DNA of 47,985 nucleotides from an uncultured Prevotella sp. (lineage in GTDB: Bacteria; Bacteroidota; Bacteroidia; Bacteroidales; Bacteroidaceae), in the NCBI GenBank assembly GCA_934190685.1, contig CAKPTK010000002.1:1-47985 (forward strand), given 5' to 3'. Within the stretch, counting starts at the first letter, position 1. Each line of letters starts with the position of its first letter. Below the pieces are notes generated by a model. It was not told the origin of the DNA. It made no database searches and saw only the letters and a program-made list of their open reading frames with translations. Both the position numbers and the translations under genes were made by a program. Below, one piece after another: positions 1 to 8,850 of the stretch.

Positions 1-1
1 G

Positions 2-994
2 CTCGGACGCTTCGGCAAGGCTGTGGTGGCACAGCCCGGCGGCGACAAGATTGGCCGCCGCAGACTTGACACCCACTTCCTCGGATTCAAGAACCTTGGC
101 GCGAAGTTTGGCTATGTGGAAGACCGGCATGTGTATGAAATCAACGCCCAGAAATTGAAGGGTTGCTATATGCTCCTCGACGAGGCGTCGATTACGGGTA
201 CCGCCAACATCATTATGGCTGCCGTACTTGCCAAGGGTACCACCACTATATATAATGCGGCGTGCGAGCCCTATATCCAGCAGCTCTGCCATTTGCTCAA
301 CAAGATGGGCGCCAACATCAGTGGCATCGGGTCCAACCTGATCACGATTGTCGGGGTGGAGTCCCTGCATGGTGCCCACCACCAGATACTGCCCGACATG
401 ATTGAGGTGGGATCGTTCATAGGCATGGCTGCCATGGTGGGCGACGGTGTGCGCATCAAGAATGTGTCGGTACGCGACCTTGGCATCATTCCCGAGGCTT
501 TCCGCCGGTTGGGCGTGAAAGTGAAGGTGGAGGGTGACGACCTTGTGATTCCTCATCAAAACCACTATGAGATAGACTCTTTCCTCGACGGTTCGTTCAT
601 GACCCTGAGCGACGCTCCGTGGCCGGGACTGACTCCTGACCTGATTTCCGTGTTGCTGGTCGTGGCCACACAGGCAAGAGGCAGCGTGCTCTTCCATCAG
701 AAAATGTTTGAGAGCCGTTTGTTCTTTGTCGACAAACTCATCGACATGGGAGCGCAGATTATTCTGTGCGATCCTCACCGCGCAGTGGTGGTGGGCCACG
801 ATCATAAAATCCGTCTGCGTGCGGGCCGCATGACGAGTCCTGACATCCGTGCCGGTATCGCCTTGCTCATCGCCGCCCTCAGCGCCAACGGCACCAGCCG
901 CATCGATAATATCGCCCAGATTGACCGTGGCTACCAGGACATCGAGCACCGACTCAACAAGCTCGGTGCCAGAATCAAACGTGTGGAAGCTTAA
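2..994 (+). CDS. murA: UDP-N-acetylglucosamine 1-carboxyvinyltransferase (MurA), 5' end missing
   Basis: First committed step of peptidoglycan synthesis: transfers enolpyruvate from PEP to UDP-GlcNAc in the cytoplasm. The frame is open from base 2, so the gene enters from outside the window; about 330 of the usual 420-435 residues are present. The active-site loop reads PGGDKIGRRRLDTH (bases 35-76). E. coli MurA has Cys115 in the equivalent PGGC position; here it is Asp (GAC at 44-46), while the Arg120 equivalent is kept. The general-base Asp equivalent (E. coli Asp305) lies in PGLTPDL (GAC at 638-640). The C-terminal part has DIRAGIALLIAAL and IDRGYQDIEHRLNKLGA, typical of the family. rimM follows after 15 bases, so the two are probably cotranscribed. 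A Cys-to-Asp change at this position is known to prevent covalent fosfomycin inactivation in other bacteria, so resistance at the target is inferred. Confidence 0.95.
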   Translation, partial: LGRFGKAVVAQPGGDKIGRRRLDTHFLGFKNLGAKFGYVEDRHVYEINAQKLKGCYMLLDEASITGTANIIMAAVLAKGTTTIYNAACEPYIQQLCHLLNKMGANISGIGSNLITIVGVESLHGAHHQILPDMIEVGSFIGMAAMVGDGVRIKNVSVRDLGIIPEAFRRLGVKVKVEGDDLVIPHQNHYEIDSFLDGSFMTLSDAPWPGLTPDLISVLLVVATQARGSVLFHQKMFESRLFFVDKLIDMGAQIILCDPHRAVVVGHDHKIRLRAGRMTSPDIRAGIALLIAALSANGTSRIDNIAQIDRGYQDIEHRLNKLGARIKRVEA

Positions 995-1009
995 CGAAAC
1001 GTTGCTGAT

Positions 1010-1531
1010 ATGATCAGAAAAGAAGACGTATATAGAATCGGGAAGATTGGAAAGCCACATGGCGTGGCGGGCGAGGTGTCGTTTCTCTTCGATGACGACG
1101 TGTTCGACCGTACGGATGCCGACTATCTCATCTTGGACATCGATGGCATCCTCGTGCCCTTTTTCATCGAAGAATATCGGTTCAAGGGCAGTGAGACTTC
1201 CATTATGAAGTTCTGCGACATCGACACCCAGGAGAAAGCTGCCGAACTGACGGGTTGCGACGTCTATTTCCCACGCCACATAGCCGACCAGGACGATGAC
1301 AATATGTCGTGGGCTGAAATCATCGGCTTCGCCCTTGTCGACGAGGCTACGGGCAACAAGGTGGGAACGATCTCCCATGTGGACGACACCACCCTCAACG
1401 TGCTCTTCTGTGTGGAACCCCCCGAGGGTGATGACATCCTCATCCCCGCCTCGGAAGACTTGATTACCGACGTGGACAAACCGGGCAGAACCATCACCAT
1501 GCAGGTGCCGGAAGGTTTGCTCGACTTATAA
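1010..1531 (+). CDS. rimM: 16S rRNA processing protein RimM
   Basis: Assembly factor for the 30S subunit head that binds ribosomal protein S19 and helps 16S rRNA maturation. It has 173 residues, the usual size. The N-terminal RimM barrel shows the signature GKIGKPHGVAGEV (residues 11-23). The C-terminal PRC-barrel half shows VGTISHVDDTTLNVLF and the conserved ILIPASEDLITDVD stretch. ATG at 1010 is the first start after the murA stop. The gene sits 15 bases after murA and 10 bases before dxr, so it belongs to the same run of genes. Confidence 0.93.
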   Translation: MIRKEDVYRIGKIGKPHGVAGEVSFLFDDDVFDRTDADYLILDIDGILVPFFIEEYRFKGSETSIMKFCDIDTQEKAAELTGCDVYFPRHIADQDDDNMSWAEIIGFALVDEATGNKVGTISHVDDTTLNVLFCVEPPEGDDILIPASEDLITDVDKPGRTITMQVPEGLLDL

Positions 1532-1541
1532 CTAAGACAAC

Positions 1542-2702
1542 ATGAAAAAACAGATATGTATCCTGGGCTCTACGGGAAGCATCGGCACGCAAGCCTTGCA
1601 AGTGATAGAGGAACATGCCGACCTGTATGAAGCCTATTGCCTCACGGCGAACAACCATTGGCAGATGCTTGCCGAACAAGCGAGGAAGTTTCATCCTGCG
1701 GCCGTGGTCATCGCCAATGATGAATACTACGATGACTTGAAGGAGGCGCTTGCCGATGAACTGGACATCAAGGTCTATGCCGGTCGCGACGCCCTCTGCC
1801 AGGTGGTCGAGGCGGGTCCTATCGACATGGTGCTCACTGCCATGGTTGGGTTTGCCGGACTTGAGCCTACGATTGCCGCCATCAAGGCGCGCAAGAAAAT
1901 CTGCTTGGCCAACAAAGAGACACTTGTCGTGGCGGGGGAACTCATCTGCCAGTTGGCACAGCAATATCATGCACCCATCCTGCCTGTCGACAGCGAGCAT
2001 TCCGCCATATTCCAGAGTTTGGTGGGCGAGGATGACAATCCCATCGAGAAGATACTTCTTACTGCCTCTGGCGGTCCCTTCCGTCAGTTCACCCACAAAC
2101 AGTTGGAAACGGTCACTGTGGCTGACGCACTCCGTCATCCCACTTGGGACATGGGTGCCAAGATCACCATTGACTCGGCGTCGATGATGAACAAAGGTTT
2201 TGAGGTAATCGAGGCTAAATGGCTCTTCGGTGTGCCTGCCGACAAAATACAAGTGCTTGTTCATCCGCAGTCCATCGTCCACAGCGCAGTGCAATTTCAT
2301 GACGGTGCGGTCAAGGCGCAGCTCGGTGTGCCCGACATGCGGTTGCCCATACAATATGCATTCTCATTTCCCAAGCGTCTCAGCTTGAGTGAGGAACGAC
2401 TTGATTTGTTCAAGCAGCCCCTTGAGTTCTTCGAGCCTGACTTGAAGAAGTTCCGTTGTCTCGCCATGGCCTATGAGGCTATCCATCGCGGAGGCAACAT
2501 GCCCTGTATCCTCAACGCTGCCAACGAGGTGGTCAACTTGGCTTTCCGTCAGGGAAAGTGCTCATTCCTTTCGATGGCGGACATCGTGGAACGGACAATG
2601 GAACGCACGGCTTTTGATGCCAATCCTTCACTCGACACTTATCTGCAGACCGACGCCGAGGCAAGGCGCATCGCCGCAGACATTTTGGCAACAAAGCCAT
2701 AA
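1542..2702 (+). CDS. dxr: 1-deoxy-D-xylulose 5-phosphate reductoisomerase
   Basis: Second step of the MEP isoprenoid pathway: NADPH-dependent rearrangement and reduction of DXP to 2-C-methyl-D-erythritol 4-phosphate. It has 386 residues, full length. The nucleotide-binding loop GSTGSIGTQAL is near residue 9. The LANKETLVVAGE motif follows near 120, and metal and substrate residues lie in VDSEHSAIFQ (about 148-157). The LTASGGPFR loop, HPTWDMGAKITIDSASMMNKGFEVIEA and VLVHPQSIVHS are all present. It starts 10 bases after rimM and is followed 26 bases later by rseP. The product feeds undecaprenyl carrier and quinone synthesis, so its company with murA and rseP fits an envelope and housekeeping operon. 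Confidence 0.96.
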   Translation: MKKQICILGSTGSIGTQALQVIEEHADLYEAYCLTANNHWQMLAEQARKFHPAAVVIANDEYYDDLKEALADELDIKVYAGRDALCQVVEAGPIDMVLTAMVGFAGLEPTIAAIKARKKICLANKETLVVAGELICQLAQQYHAPILPVDSEHSAIFQSLVGEDDNPIEKILLTASGGPFRQFTHKQLETVTVADALRHPTWDMGAKITIDSASMMNKGFEVIEAKWLFGVPADKIQVLVHPQSIVHSAVQFHDGAVKAQLGVPDMRLPIQYAFSFPKRLSLSEERLDLFKQPLEFFEPDLKKFRCLAMAYEAIHRGGNMPCILNAANEVVNLAFRQGKCSFLSMADIVERTMERTAFDANPSLDTYLQTDAEARRIAADILATKP

Positions 2703-2728
2703 ACACTGAAATTATACAAACATAAACA

Positions 2729-4111
2729 ATGGAAATATTTCTGATAAGACTGCTGCAGTTCATGCTGGCAATCTCGATTTTGGTGCTCTTGCACGAGGGC
2801 GGACACTTTTTCTTCTCCAAACTTTTCGGCGTAAGGGTCGAGAAGTTCTATCTGTTCTTTGATCCATGGTTCCATCTCTTCGAGTGGAAACCCAAGAAAA
2901 GCGACACTACCTATGGCGTAGGATGGCTGCCTTTGGGCGGCTATTGCAAGATTGCCGGCATGATTGACGAGTCGTTCGACACCAAGCAGATGGCACAGCC
3001 GGCGCAACCTTGGGAGTTTCGCTCCAAGCCTGCATGGCAACGTCTGCTTATTATGATAGGTGGTGTGTTGGTCAACTTCCTGCTCGCCTTGTTCATCTAT
3101 TCGATGATACTCTTCACTTGGGGGGACTCCTATATCCAGTTGAAGGATATGACCCAGGGAATGAAGTTCAACACCGAGGCCAAGAAGTTGGGCTTCAAGG
3201 ATGGCGATATCCTGTTGGGCACGAATGAAAAAACGTTCAAGGCCTTCGATACCGATGTCTTTCGTGATTTGTCCACTGCCCAGCGTGCCGACATCATCCG
3301 TGACGGCAAGCGCATGAGTATCTCGTTGCCGGGCAATCTGAACTTGCTCAATATGATCAAGGATGACCCGAAATTCGTGTGGCCTCTGATGCCGTCCCGC
3401 GTGGATAGTGTGATGAAAGGTTCGCCTGCAGCCAAGATAGGCATGAAGACGGGCGATGTCATCATCGGTGTGAATGGGAACAAGGTAGATTCCTATAACG
3501 ACTTCACTTATGAGTTGGGCAAGCTCAATGATGTTCTCACGGCTGCCAAGTCACACAACGACAGTGTGAAAGTGCGCACGGTCACTGTGGCTTATATCCG
3601 CAACAATGCAGGCAACATCGATACCCTTTCCTCCAAAGTGGTGCTCACTCCTGAGTTGAAGTTGGGCTACTACAATGCCAACTACATGAGCATGTACAAG
3701 CCCACGACCGTCAAGTATGGCTTCTTCGAGAGTTTCCCTGCCGGTTGCAAATATGGCTGGGATGTGCTGCGTGGCTATGTGAGCGATATGAAGTATGTGT
3801 TCACGGCAGACGGAGCCAAGTCTTTGGGAGGCTTTGGCGCTATTGGCAGTCTCTTCCCGCCGGTTTGGGATTGGTACATGTTCTGGAAGATGACGGCTTT
3901 CTTGAGCATCATCCTTGCCTTTATGAACATTCTCCCCATTCCTGCCCTCGATGGTGGTCATGTGCTGTTCCTTCTCTACGAGATGATTACACGCCGCAAG
4001 CCGAGCGAGAAGTTCATGATTTATGCTGAGTATATTGGCATAGGCATTCTCCTGCTCTTGATGATTGTCGCCAATCTCAACGATATCCTCCGCTGGTTGG
4101 GGTATATGTAA
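2729..4111 (+). CDS. rseP: RIP metalloprotease RseP (site-2 protease)
   Basis: Inner-membrane zinc protease that cuts transmembrane segments, classically of anti-sigma factors and leftover signal peptides. It has 460 residues. The zinc motif HEGGH lies in the first transmembrane helix (LVLLHEGGHFFFSKLFGV, about residues 17-34), and the third ligand motif is ALDGGHVLFLLYE near residue 408. A PDZ domain lies around residues 220-270 (MKGSPAAKIGMKTGDVIIGVNG). Further hydrophobic helices are visible near 110-130, 390-405 and at the C-terminus. The gene closes the murA-rimM-dxr-rseP run and is followed by a strong terminator. No anti-sigma factor was recognised nearby, so its local substrate is unknown. 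Confidence 0.95.
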   Translation: MEIFLIRLLQFMLAISILVLLHEGGHFFFSKLFGVRVEKFYLFFDPWFHLFEWKPKKSDTTYGVGWLPLGGYCKIAGMIDESFDTKQMAQPAQPWEFRSKPAWQRLLIMIGGVLVNFLLALFIYSMILFTWGDSYIQLKDMTQGMKFNTEAKKLGFKDGDILLGTNEKTFKAFDTDVFRDLSTAQRADIIRDGKRMSISLPGNLNLLNMIKDDPKFVWPLMPSRVDSVMKGSPAAKIGMKTGDVIIGVNGNKVDSYNDFTYELGKLNDVLTAAKSHNDSVKVRTVTVAYIRNNAGNIDTLSSKVVLTPELKLGYYNANYMSMYKPTTVKYGFFESFPAGCKYGWDVLRGYVSDMKYVFTADGAKSLGGFGAIGSLFPPVWDWYMFWKMTAFLSIILAFMNILPIPALDGGHVLFLLYEMITRRKPSEKFMIYAEYIGIGILLLLMIVANLNDILRWLGYM

Positions 4112-4137
4112 AAGGTGAAAAACGAATTTTAAACAAA

Positions 4138-4185
4138 ACAGAAAGGAGCAGCGCCAATTTTTGGTGCTGCTCCTTTCTGTTTTTC
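4138..4185 (+). terminator. Intrinsic terminator after rseP
   Basis: An 18-base-pair stem (arms 4138-4155 and 4163-4180, one G-U pair, 7-base loop) is followed by a T run and ends the murA-rseP unit. From here to the glnA terminator at 4379 (about 190 bases) no gene was recognised. Confidence 0.92.
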
Positions 4186-4378
4186 TTGACAATATAAATG
4201 GATGGCTATGGAATGTAGGACAATGGTCAGATGGGATGGCCTTTCCCGACAGGAAAGATTGTAATGGCGGTGATGGGCCCCTGTTTTTTGCCCTTGTGGC
4301 AGGTGTTGAACTGGGGGATAAAGGCGGAATGGAAGCGGAATTGGAACAAGGTATGGAAGCCTTTCACCCGGAAGAAAT

Positions 4379-4412
4379 AAAAAAGGTTGCACCATTTCAC
4401 AATGGCGCAACC
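4379..4412 (-). terminator. Intrinsic terminator after glnA
   Basis: Read on the minus strand: a 12-base-pair stem (arms 4385-4396 and 4401-4412, one G-U pair) with a 4-base loop, followed by six Ts (plus-strand A run 4379-4384). It lies about 50 bases past the glnA stop. Confidence 0.88.
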
Positions 4413-4463
4413 TGCAAACTTAAACAACCAATAAAAGAAATAGATTGTTCCTTTTATTATTTT

Positions 4464-6653
4464 TTATCTGATGAAGAGTAATTCACGATACTTAGGCAAG
4501 GTCCAAAGCTCGTCGGAAACGATGAGCTCGAGCTTGTCTATCTGGTAACGGATTTTGTCCATCTTTGGTTCTACGGTATCGTGATAAGCGATTGCCTTCT
4601 CGTGCTCGTCGGTGATCTTGTTGGCCACCTTGCGGGCATTGACGAGTTCCTCGACCCCAGTCTCGATGGCCTGTGTGCGCTCGGCAATCTCTTCGATAAT
4701 CTTCTTGTTGCGCTCGGTCAGAGCGGCAGCCTTGTCGGCGGGGAAGATGTCATACATGCTCTGCACATTCTTGGCCAACTGGCTCTGGTAGTGTGTGCAG
4801 ACAGGGATGATATGGTTCATGGAGAGGTCGCCGAATACGCGGGCCTCAATCTGAATCTTCTTGGTGTAGGTTTCCCATTTTACTTCGTTGCGGGCTTCCA
4901 ACTCTTTCTTGGTCATCACGCCAAGGCTCTCAAACATCTTGATGCTTGACTCGTCGAGATAACGCTCGAAAATCTTCGGGCAGGAAGTCTCGCAGTCCAA
5001 ACCGCGCTTCTTGGCTTCTTCAACCCACTCGTCAGAGTAGCCGTTGCCCTCAAAGTGGATAGGCTTGCAGAACTTGGCATCTTCACGGACCACATCGAGA
5101 ATGGCTGAAATCTTTTCTTCACCCTTGGCAATGAGTGCGTCCACACGCTTCTTGAAGTCTACAAGTGCTTCGGCTACAGCGGCATTAAGCACAATCATGG
5201 CTGATGCACAGTTGGCTTCGGAACCTACGGCACGGAATTCGAAACGGTTGCCGGTGAAGGCGAACGGAGATGTACGGTTTCGGTCGGTGTTGTCGATGAG
5301 CAATTCAGGAATCTCGGGAATGTCGAGCTTCAAAGCCTGCTTGCCTGCGATGTTGAGGATGTCCTCCTTGTCTGACTTTTCTACATGGTTGAGAATCTCT
5401 GTGAGCTGATGGCCCAAGAATGAAGAAATGATTGCTGGAGGTGCCTCGTTGGCGCCCAGACGATGAGCATTGGTAGCACTCATGATGCTCGCCTTGAGCA
5501 GTCCGTTGTGCTTGTATACTGCCATCAATGTCTCCACGATGAAGACGATGAAGCGGAGGTTGTCTTCCGGGGTCTTGCCTGGACCATGGAGCAGAATGCC
5601 TGTATCGGTGGAAAGACTCCAGTTGTTGTGCTTGCCCGAACCGTTAATGCCATCGAAGGGTTTTTCGTGGAGAAGCACACGGAATCCGTGGCGACGAGCC
5701 ACTTTCTTCATCAGTGACATGAGCAACATGTTGTGGTCTACAGCCAAGTTGGTCTCCTCGAAGATAGGTGCCAGCTCAAACTGGTTAGGAGCCACCTCGT
5801 TGTGACGTGTCTTGCAAGGAATACCCAATTCAAGCGCCTGGATTTCAAGATCTTTCATGAAAGCCTGCACACGCTCAGGGATAATGCCGAAGTAGTGGTC
5901 GTCCATCTGCTGGCTCTTGGCGGAGTCGTGACCCATCAGGGTGCGGCCTGTCAGCATCAAGTCAGGACGGGCGGAATAAAGGCCCTCGTCCACGAGGAAG
6001 TATTCCTGTTCCCATCCGAGGTTGGAGATGACCTTCTTCACGTCAGGATAGAAATAGTGGCAAACATCGGTGGCAGCCACGTTGACGGCGTGCAGTGCGC
6101 GGAGCAATGGAGCCTTGTAGTCGAGTGCCTCACCGGTATAAGAGATGAAAATGGTAGGGATACAGAGTGTGTCGTCGATGATGAACACAGGTGATGTAGG
6201 ATCCCATGCAGAGTAGCCACGAGCCTCGAAAGTGTTGCGGATGCCGCCGCTTGGGAATGAGCTGGCGTCAGGTTCCTGCTGGACGAGCAACTTGCCGGAG
6301 AATTCCTCAATCATGCCACCCTTGCCGTCGTGCTCAATGAAGGCGTCGTGCTTTTCGGCAGTACCCTCGGTCAGTGGCTGGAACCAGTGAGTGTAGTGGG
6401 TCACGCCATTCTCTTCAGCCCACTGTTTCATGCCCGCAGCCACGGCATTGGCGATGGAGCGGTCGAGTTTTGAACCGTTGTCGATTACATCGATGAGCTT
6501 CTCATAGACATCGGCAGGAAGATACTTGTACATCTTCGCACGGTTGAATACGTACTTGCTAAAGAATTCGGATGGACGCTCCACAGGGGCAATCACCTCG
6601 AGAGGCTTTTTCTTGAACGCCTCTTCGACAACCTGAAATCTCAAATTTGCCAT
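4464..6653 (-). CDS. glnA: Glutamine synthetase type III
   Basis: ATP-dependent synthesis of glutamine from glutamate and ammonium, the entry step of nitrogen assimilation in Bacteroidota. It has 729 residues, the length of the GSIII (GlnN-like) class and far longer than GSI. An N-terminal GSIII region includes YVFNRAKMYKYLP. The catalytic barrel follows, with GWEQEYFLVD, KTRHNEVAPNQFELAPIFEE, VDHNMLLM, LHEKPFDGINGSGKHNNWSL and the TGNRFEFRAVGSEANCAS segment. A helical C-terminal region (about 590-729) is typical of GSIII. ATG at 6653 directly precedes ANLRFQVVEEAF, which resembles the start of other Bacteroidales enzymes. It has its own promoter-like box at 6722-6729 and its own terminator. 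It lies downstream of the porin-like gene, dapL and dapF on the same strand, and close to glnK-amtB. Confidence 0.97.
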   Translation of the reverse strand: MANLRFQVVEEAFKKKPLEVIAPVERPSEFFSKYVFNRAKMYKYLPADVYEKLIDVIDNGSKLDRSIANAVAAGMKQWAEENGVTHYTHWFQPLTEGTAEKHDAFIEHDGKGGMIEEFSGKLLVQQEPDASSFPSGGIRNTFEARGYSAWDPTSPVFIIDDTLCIPTIFISYTGEALDYKAPLLRALHAVNVAATDVCHYFYPDVKKVISNLGWEQEYFLVDEGLYSARPDLMLTGRTLMGHDSAKSQQMDDHYFGIIPERVQAFMKDLEIQALELGIPCKTRHNEVAPNQFELAPIFEETNLAVDHNMLLMSLMKKVARRHGFRVLLHEKPFDGINGSGKHNNWSLSTDTGILLHGPGKTPEDNLRFIVFIVETLMAVYKHNGLLKASIMSATNAHRLGANEAPPAIISSFLGHQLTEILNHVEKSDKEDILNIAGKQALKLDIPEIPELLIDNTDRNRTSPFAFTGNRFEFRAVGSEANCASAMIVLNAAVAEALVDFKKRVDALIAKGEEKISAILDVVREDAKFCKPIHFEGNGYSDEWVEEAKKRGLDCETSCPKIFERYLDESSIKMFESLGVMTKKELEARNEVKWETYTKKIQIEARVFGDLSMNHIIPVCTHYQSQLAKNVQSMYDIFPADKAAALTERNKKIIEEIAERTQAIETGVEELVNARKVANKITDEHEKAIAYHDTVEPKMDKIRYQIDKLELIVSDELWTLPKYRELLFIR

Positions 6654-6721
6654 TTTCTTAATCTTTTATTATTGTTTAAACTATATTTCTTGAATATCTA
6701 TAAAGCCTAAGTTTGCGATTG

Positions 6722-6729
6722 CAAAGATA
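6722..6729 (-). promoter_or_regulatory. glnA promoter -7 box
   Basis: TATCTTTG on the minus strand matches the Bacteroidota TAnnTTTG box, about 70 bases before the glnA ATG. No clear TTG was seen at the expected distance upstream, which would suit an activator-dependent promoter (inference). Confidence 0.65.
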
Positions 6730-6764
6730 CTGCTTTTTTCAATCTCTTGCATTGTTTTTGCATT

Positions 6765-6821
6765 ATTATTCAGCATATTGACTGCCTTTTTGTTCCTGTG
6801 ACAGTTCAATTGCTGAATAAT
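6765..6821. repeat. 11-base inverted repeat between the porin-like gene and glnA
   Basis: ATTATTCAGCA at 6765-6775 is repeated inverted at 6811-6821, with 35 bases between. It lies after the stop of the barrel gene and upstream of the glnA promoter box. It has no T run of terminator quality, so it may be a weak terminator or a regulator site for glnA. Confidence 0.45.
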
Positions 6822-6842
6822 GATGTTTTTCTCTGTACTCTT

Positions 6843-7553
6843 TTAGGGCTGGAGTGTGAATCCGAACACCAAATAGGCTTTCTGTGTACTTGGGTTGGCA
6901 GCTACACTGGCAAATACTGGAACGGAGAATGAATTGGTAATCTTGATGTCCTTGCTTGCCTTCAGTGAGATGTTTGTAACAGCAAAACCATTGGCATTGG
7001 CATAGGAGTTGGTTGCCCAAGGCACCATACCTACAGATGCTGACCAGTCGCAACCTCCGAGCTTGAATGGCGCTGTGGCTTCAAAATAGGAGGAGTAGGC
7101 ACGTTTGCCACTCTTGTTCGCACCGTCATTGCCGGCGAAATTTGTAAACCACTGGAGTGACAGTGGACCGAAATCATAGCCTACATTTGCCTCAAACAAG
7201 TGGGATGTCTTGTGGGCGGCATAGCTGAAATACTTCGTGTTGGGGTCATTGAACCAATAGTCGGTTACACCCACGTTGAAACCGCCTGTCGAGTAGGCAA
7301 GGGTAAGGTCGAGTTCTTTTGTGTCAGAAGGGTCTGAGAGACCCACATTGCCCCATGCTGAGAGTGACAGTCCCTTGTAGCCAACGCCCAATGTCGGTTG
7401 GATACTCACTTCGCCACATTTCTGACCACGCCAGATATACTGGTTGACGAAGTCTGCGGCAATAGTTGTTTCCACTTTGTCCTGCGCTGTGGCAGTGGTG
7501 GCCATGGCAATCGTCCCAAGAGCCATGAGTCCGAATTTCTTCAAATCCTTCAT
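6843..7553 (-). CDS. Outer-membrane barrel protein, TorF/gcw_chp-like putative porin
   Basis: This protein of 236 residues has a clear signal peptide (MKDLKKFGLMALGTIAMATTATA, cleavage before QDKVE). The mature part is rich in alternating aromatic and polar strands (VNQYIWRGQ, LSLSAWGNVGLSD, FNVGVTDYWF, LSLQWFTNFAG, WSASVGMVPW) and ends in a beta strand, KAYLVFGFTLQP, so an outer-membrane beta-barrel is likely. The early YIWRGQ element and size suit the TIGR02001 (gcw_chp/TorF) family. That assignment is from memory of the family and is not certain. It lies between dapL (61 bases upstream) and glnA, and may be a nitrogen-related porin (inference). It could be cotranscribed with dapF-dapL, as no promoter box was seen in front of it. 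Confidence 0.7.
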   Translation of the reverse strand: MKDLKKFGLMALGTIAMATTATAQDKVETTIAADFVNQYIWRGQKCGEVSIQPTLGVGYKGLSLSAWGNVGLSDPSDTKELDLTLAYSTGGFNVGVTDYWFNDPNTKYFSYAAHKTSHLFEANVGYDFGPLSLQWFTNFAGNDGANKSGKRAYSSYFEATAPFKLGGCDWSASVGMVPWATNSYANANGFAVTNISLKASKDIKITNSFSVPVFASVAANPSTQKAYLVFGFTLQP

Positions 7554-7614
7554 AATCTTTACCCTTTCTTTTTAGGTGAATACTTGTGTTTGTGTGTTAT
7601 TATCTCTCTCTTCT

Positions 7615-8850
7615 CTATTTGTTCATCCATTGTGCGATGCGGCGCATGGCCTCCTCGCAGTCCTCACGCTCGCCAAACGAGGTGAATCTCACAAACCCTT
7701 CACCGCTCGGTCCGAAACCGACACCTGGTGTGCAAACAATCTGTGCTCCGTAGAGCAGTTGTTCGAAAAATTTCCAACTGTCCACACCAGCAGGGGTCTT
7801 TACCCACAAGTAGGGTGCGTTGACACCACCATACACACTGAATCCCATTCTCGTAAGAGCCTCGTACATCAGCTTGGCGTTGCCCATATAATAGTCAATC
7901 ACCTCGCGGGTTTGCTTTTTCCCTTCTGGTGTATAAATGGCCTCGGCGGCGCGCTGGCTGATATAACTGGTGCCGTTGAACTTGGTGCATTGGCGGCGGT
8001 CCCACATGGGATTCAATGCCACACGTTCCTCACCGTTGAACGGGATGGCGGTCAACTCTTTTGGTATGACTGTATAGCCGCATCGGACACCGGTGAAACC
8101 TGCCGTCTTCGAGTAACTGTGGAACTCGATGGCCACCTTGCGCGCTCCCTTAATCTCATAGATGGAGTGTGGAATCTCCGGGTCGGTGATATAAGCCTCG
8201 TAGGCAGCGTCATAGAGAATGATGGTGTCGTTCTTGATGGCGTAGTTCACCCATTTGCGCAATTGTTCTTTGGTGATGACCGTTCCTGTCGGGTTGTTGG
8301 GGTAGCAGAGGTAAATCATATCCACTCTGTGGTCTGGAATCTGAGGCACAAAGTCGTTTGACTCAAGACAGGGCATATAAGTGATGTTGCTCCATTTCCC
8401 GTCTTTGAGTACGCCGGCTCTGCCACACATCACGTTGGAGTCGATGTAGACAGGGTAGATGGGGTCTGTCACGCCTACGCTGTTGTCCCAGCGGAGCAGT
8501 TCGCCGATGTTGCCCGTGTCGCTCTTGGCACCGTCGTTGACGAAAATCTCACTCGGGTCGAGATGGATGCCGCGGGGCAGGAAGTCGTTTTTCACGATGG
8601 CCTCGCGCAGCCAAAGGTAGCCCTGTTCGGGACCATAACCATGGAAGGTTTCCTTGTGCGCCATCTCGTCCACAGCCTTGTGCATGGCTTCGATGACCGC
8701 CGGGGCGAGTGGACGGGTCACATCGCCGATTCCCAAACTGATGACCTTGGCCTTGGGGTGTGATATCTTGAATGCGTTTACCTTTTTCGCTATGTCTGCA
8801 AAGAGATAGTTCTTTTGCAGTTTCAGATAGTGTTCGTTGACTAATGCCAT
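7615..8850 (-). CDS. dapL: LL-diaminopimelate aminotransferase
   Basis: PLP enzyme that converts tetrahydrodipicolinate directly to LL-diaminopimelate, bypassing the succinylase or acetylase branches of lysine and peptidoglycan precursor synthesis. It has 411 residues, the normal length. Visible motifs are [12 protein letters not shown] (residues 39-50), [34 protein letters not shown] (182-190), LYDAAYEAY and the PLP lysine K248 in [14 protein letters not shown]. The start at 8850 ([11 protein letters not shown]) has the purine-rich leader AGAGGAACAAGAT. The dapF frame runs over its first 302 bases in another phase. The product is the substrate of DapF, so the two genes encode consecutive steps. 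Confidence 0.96.
   Translation of the reverse strand: MALVNEHYLKLQKNYLFADIAKKVNAFKISHPKAKVISLGIGDVTRPLAPAVIEAMHKAVDEMAHKETFHGYGPEQGYLWLREAIVKNDFLPRGIHLDPSEIFVNDGAKSDTGNIGELLRWDNSVGVTDPIYPVYIDSNVMCGRAGVLKDGKWSNITYMPCLESNDFVPQIPDHRVDMIYLCYPNNPTGTVITKEQLRKWVNYAIKNDTIILYDAAYEAYITDPEIPHSIYEIKGARKVAIEFHSYSKTAGFTGVRCGYTVIPKELTAIPFNGEERVALNPMWDRRQCTKFNGTSYISQRAAEAIYTPEGKKQTREVIDYYMGNAKLMYEALTRMGFSVYGGVNAPYLWVKTPAGVDSWKFFEQLLYGAQIVCTPGVGFGPSGEGFVRFTSFGEREDCEEAMRRIAQWMNK

Noticed and set aside
4161..4481. Open frame between the rseP terminator and glnA
   Set aside because: It starts inside the terminator stem and overlaps the glnA terminator and stop; no signal or family feature.
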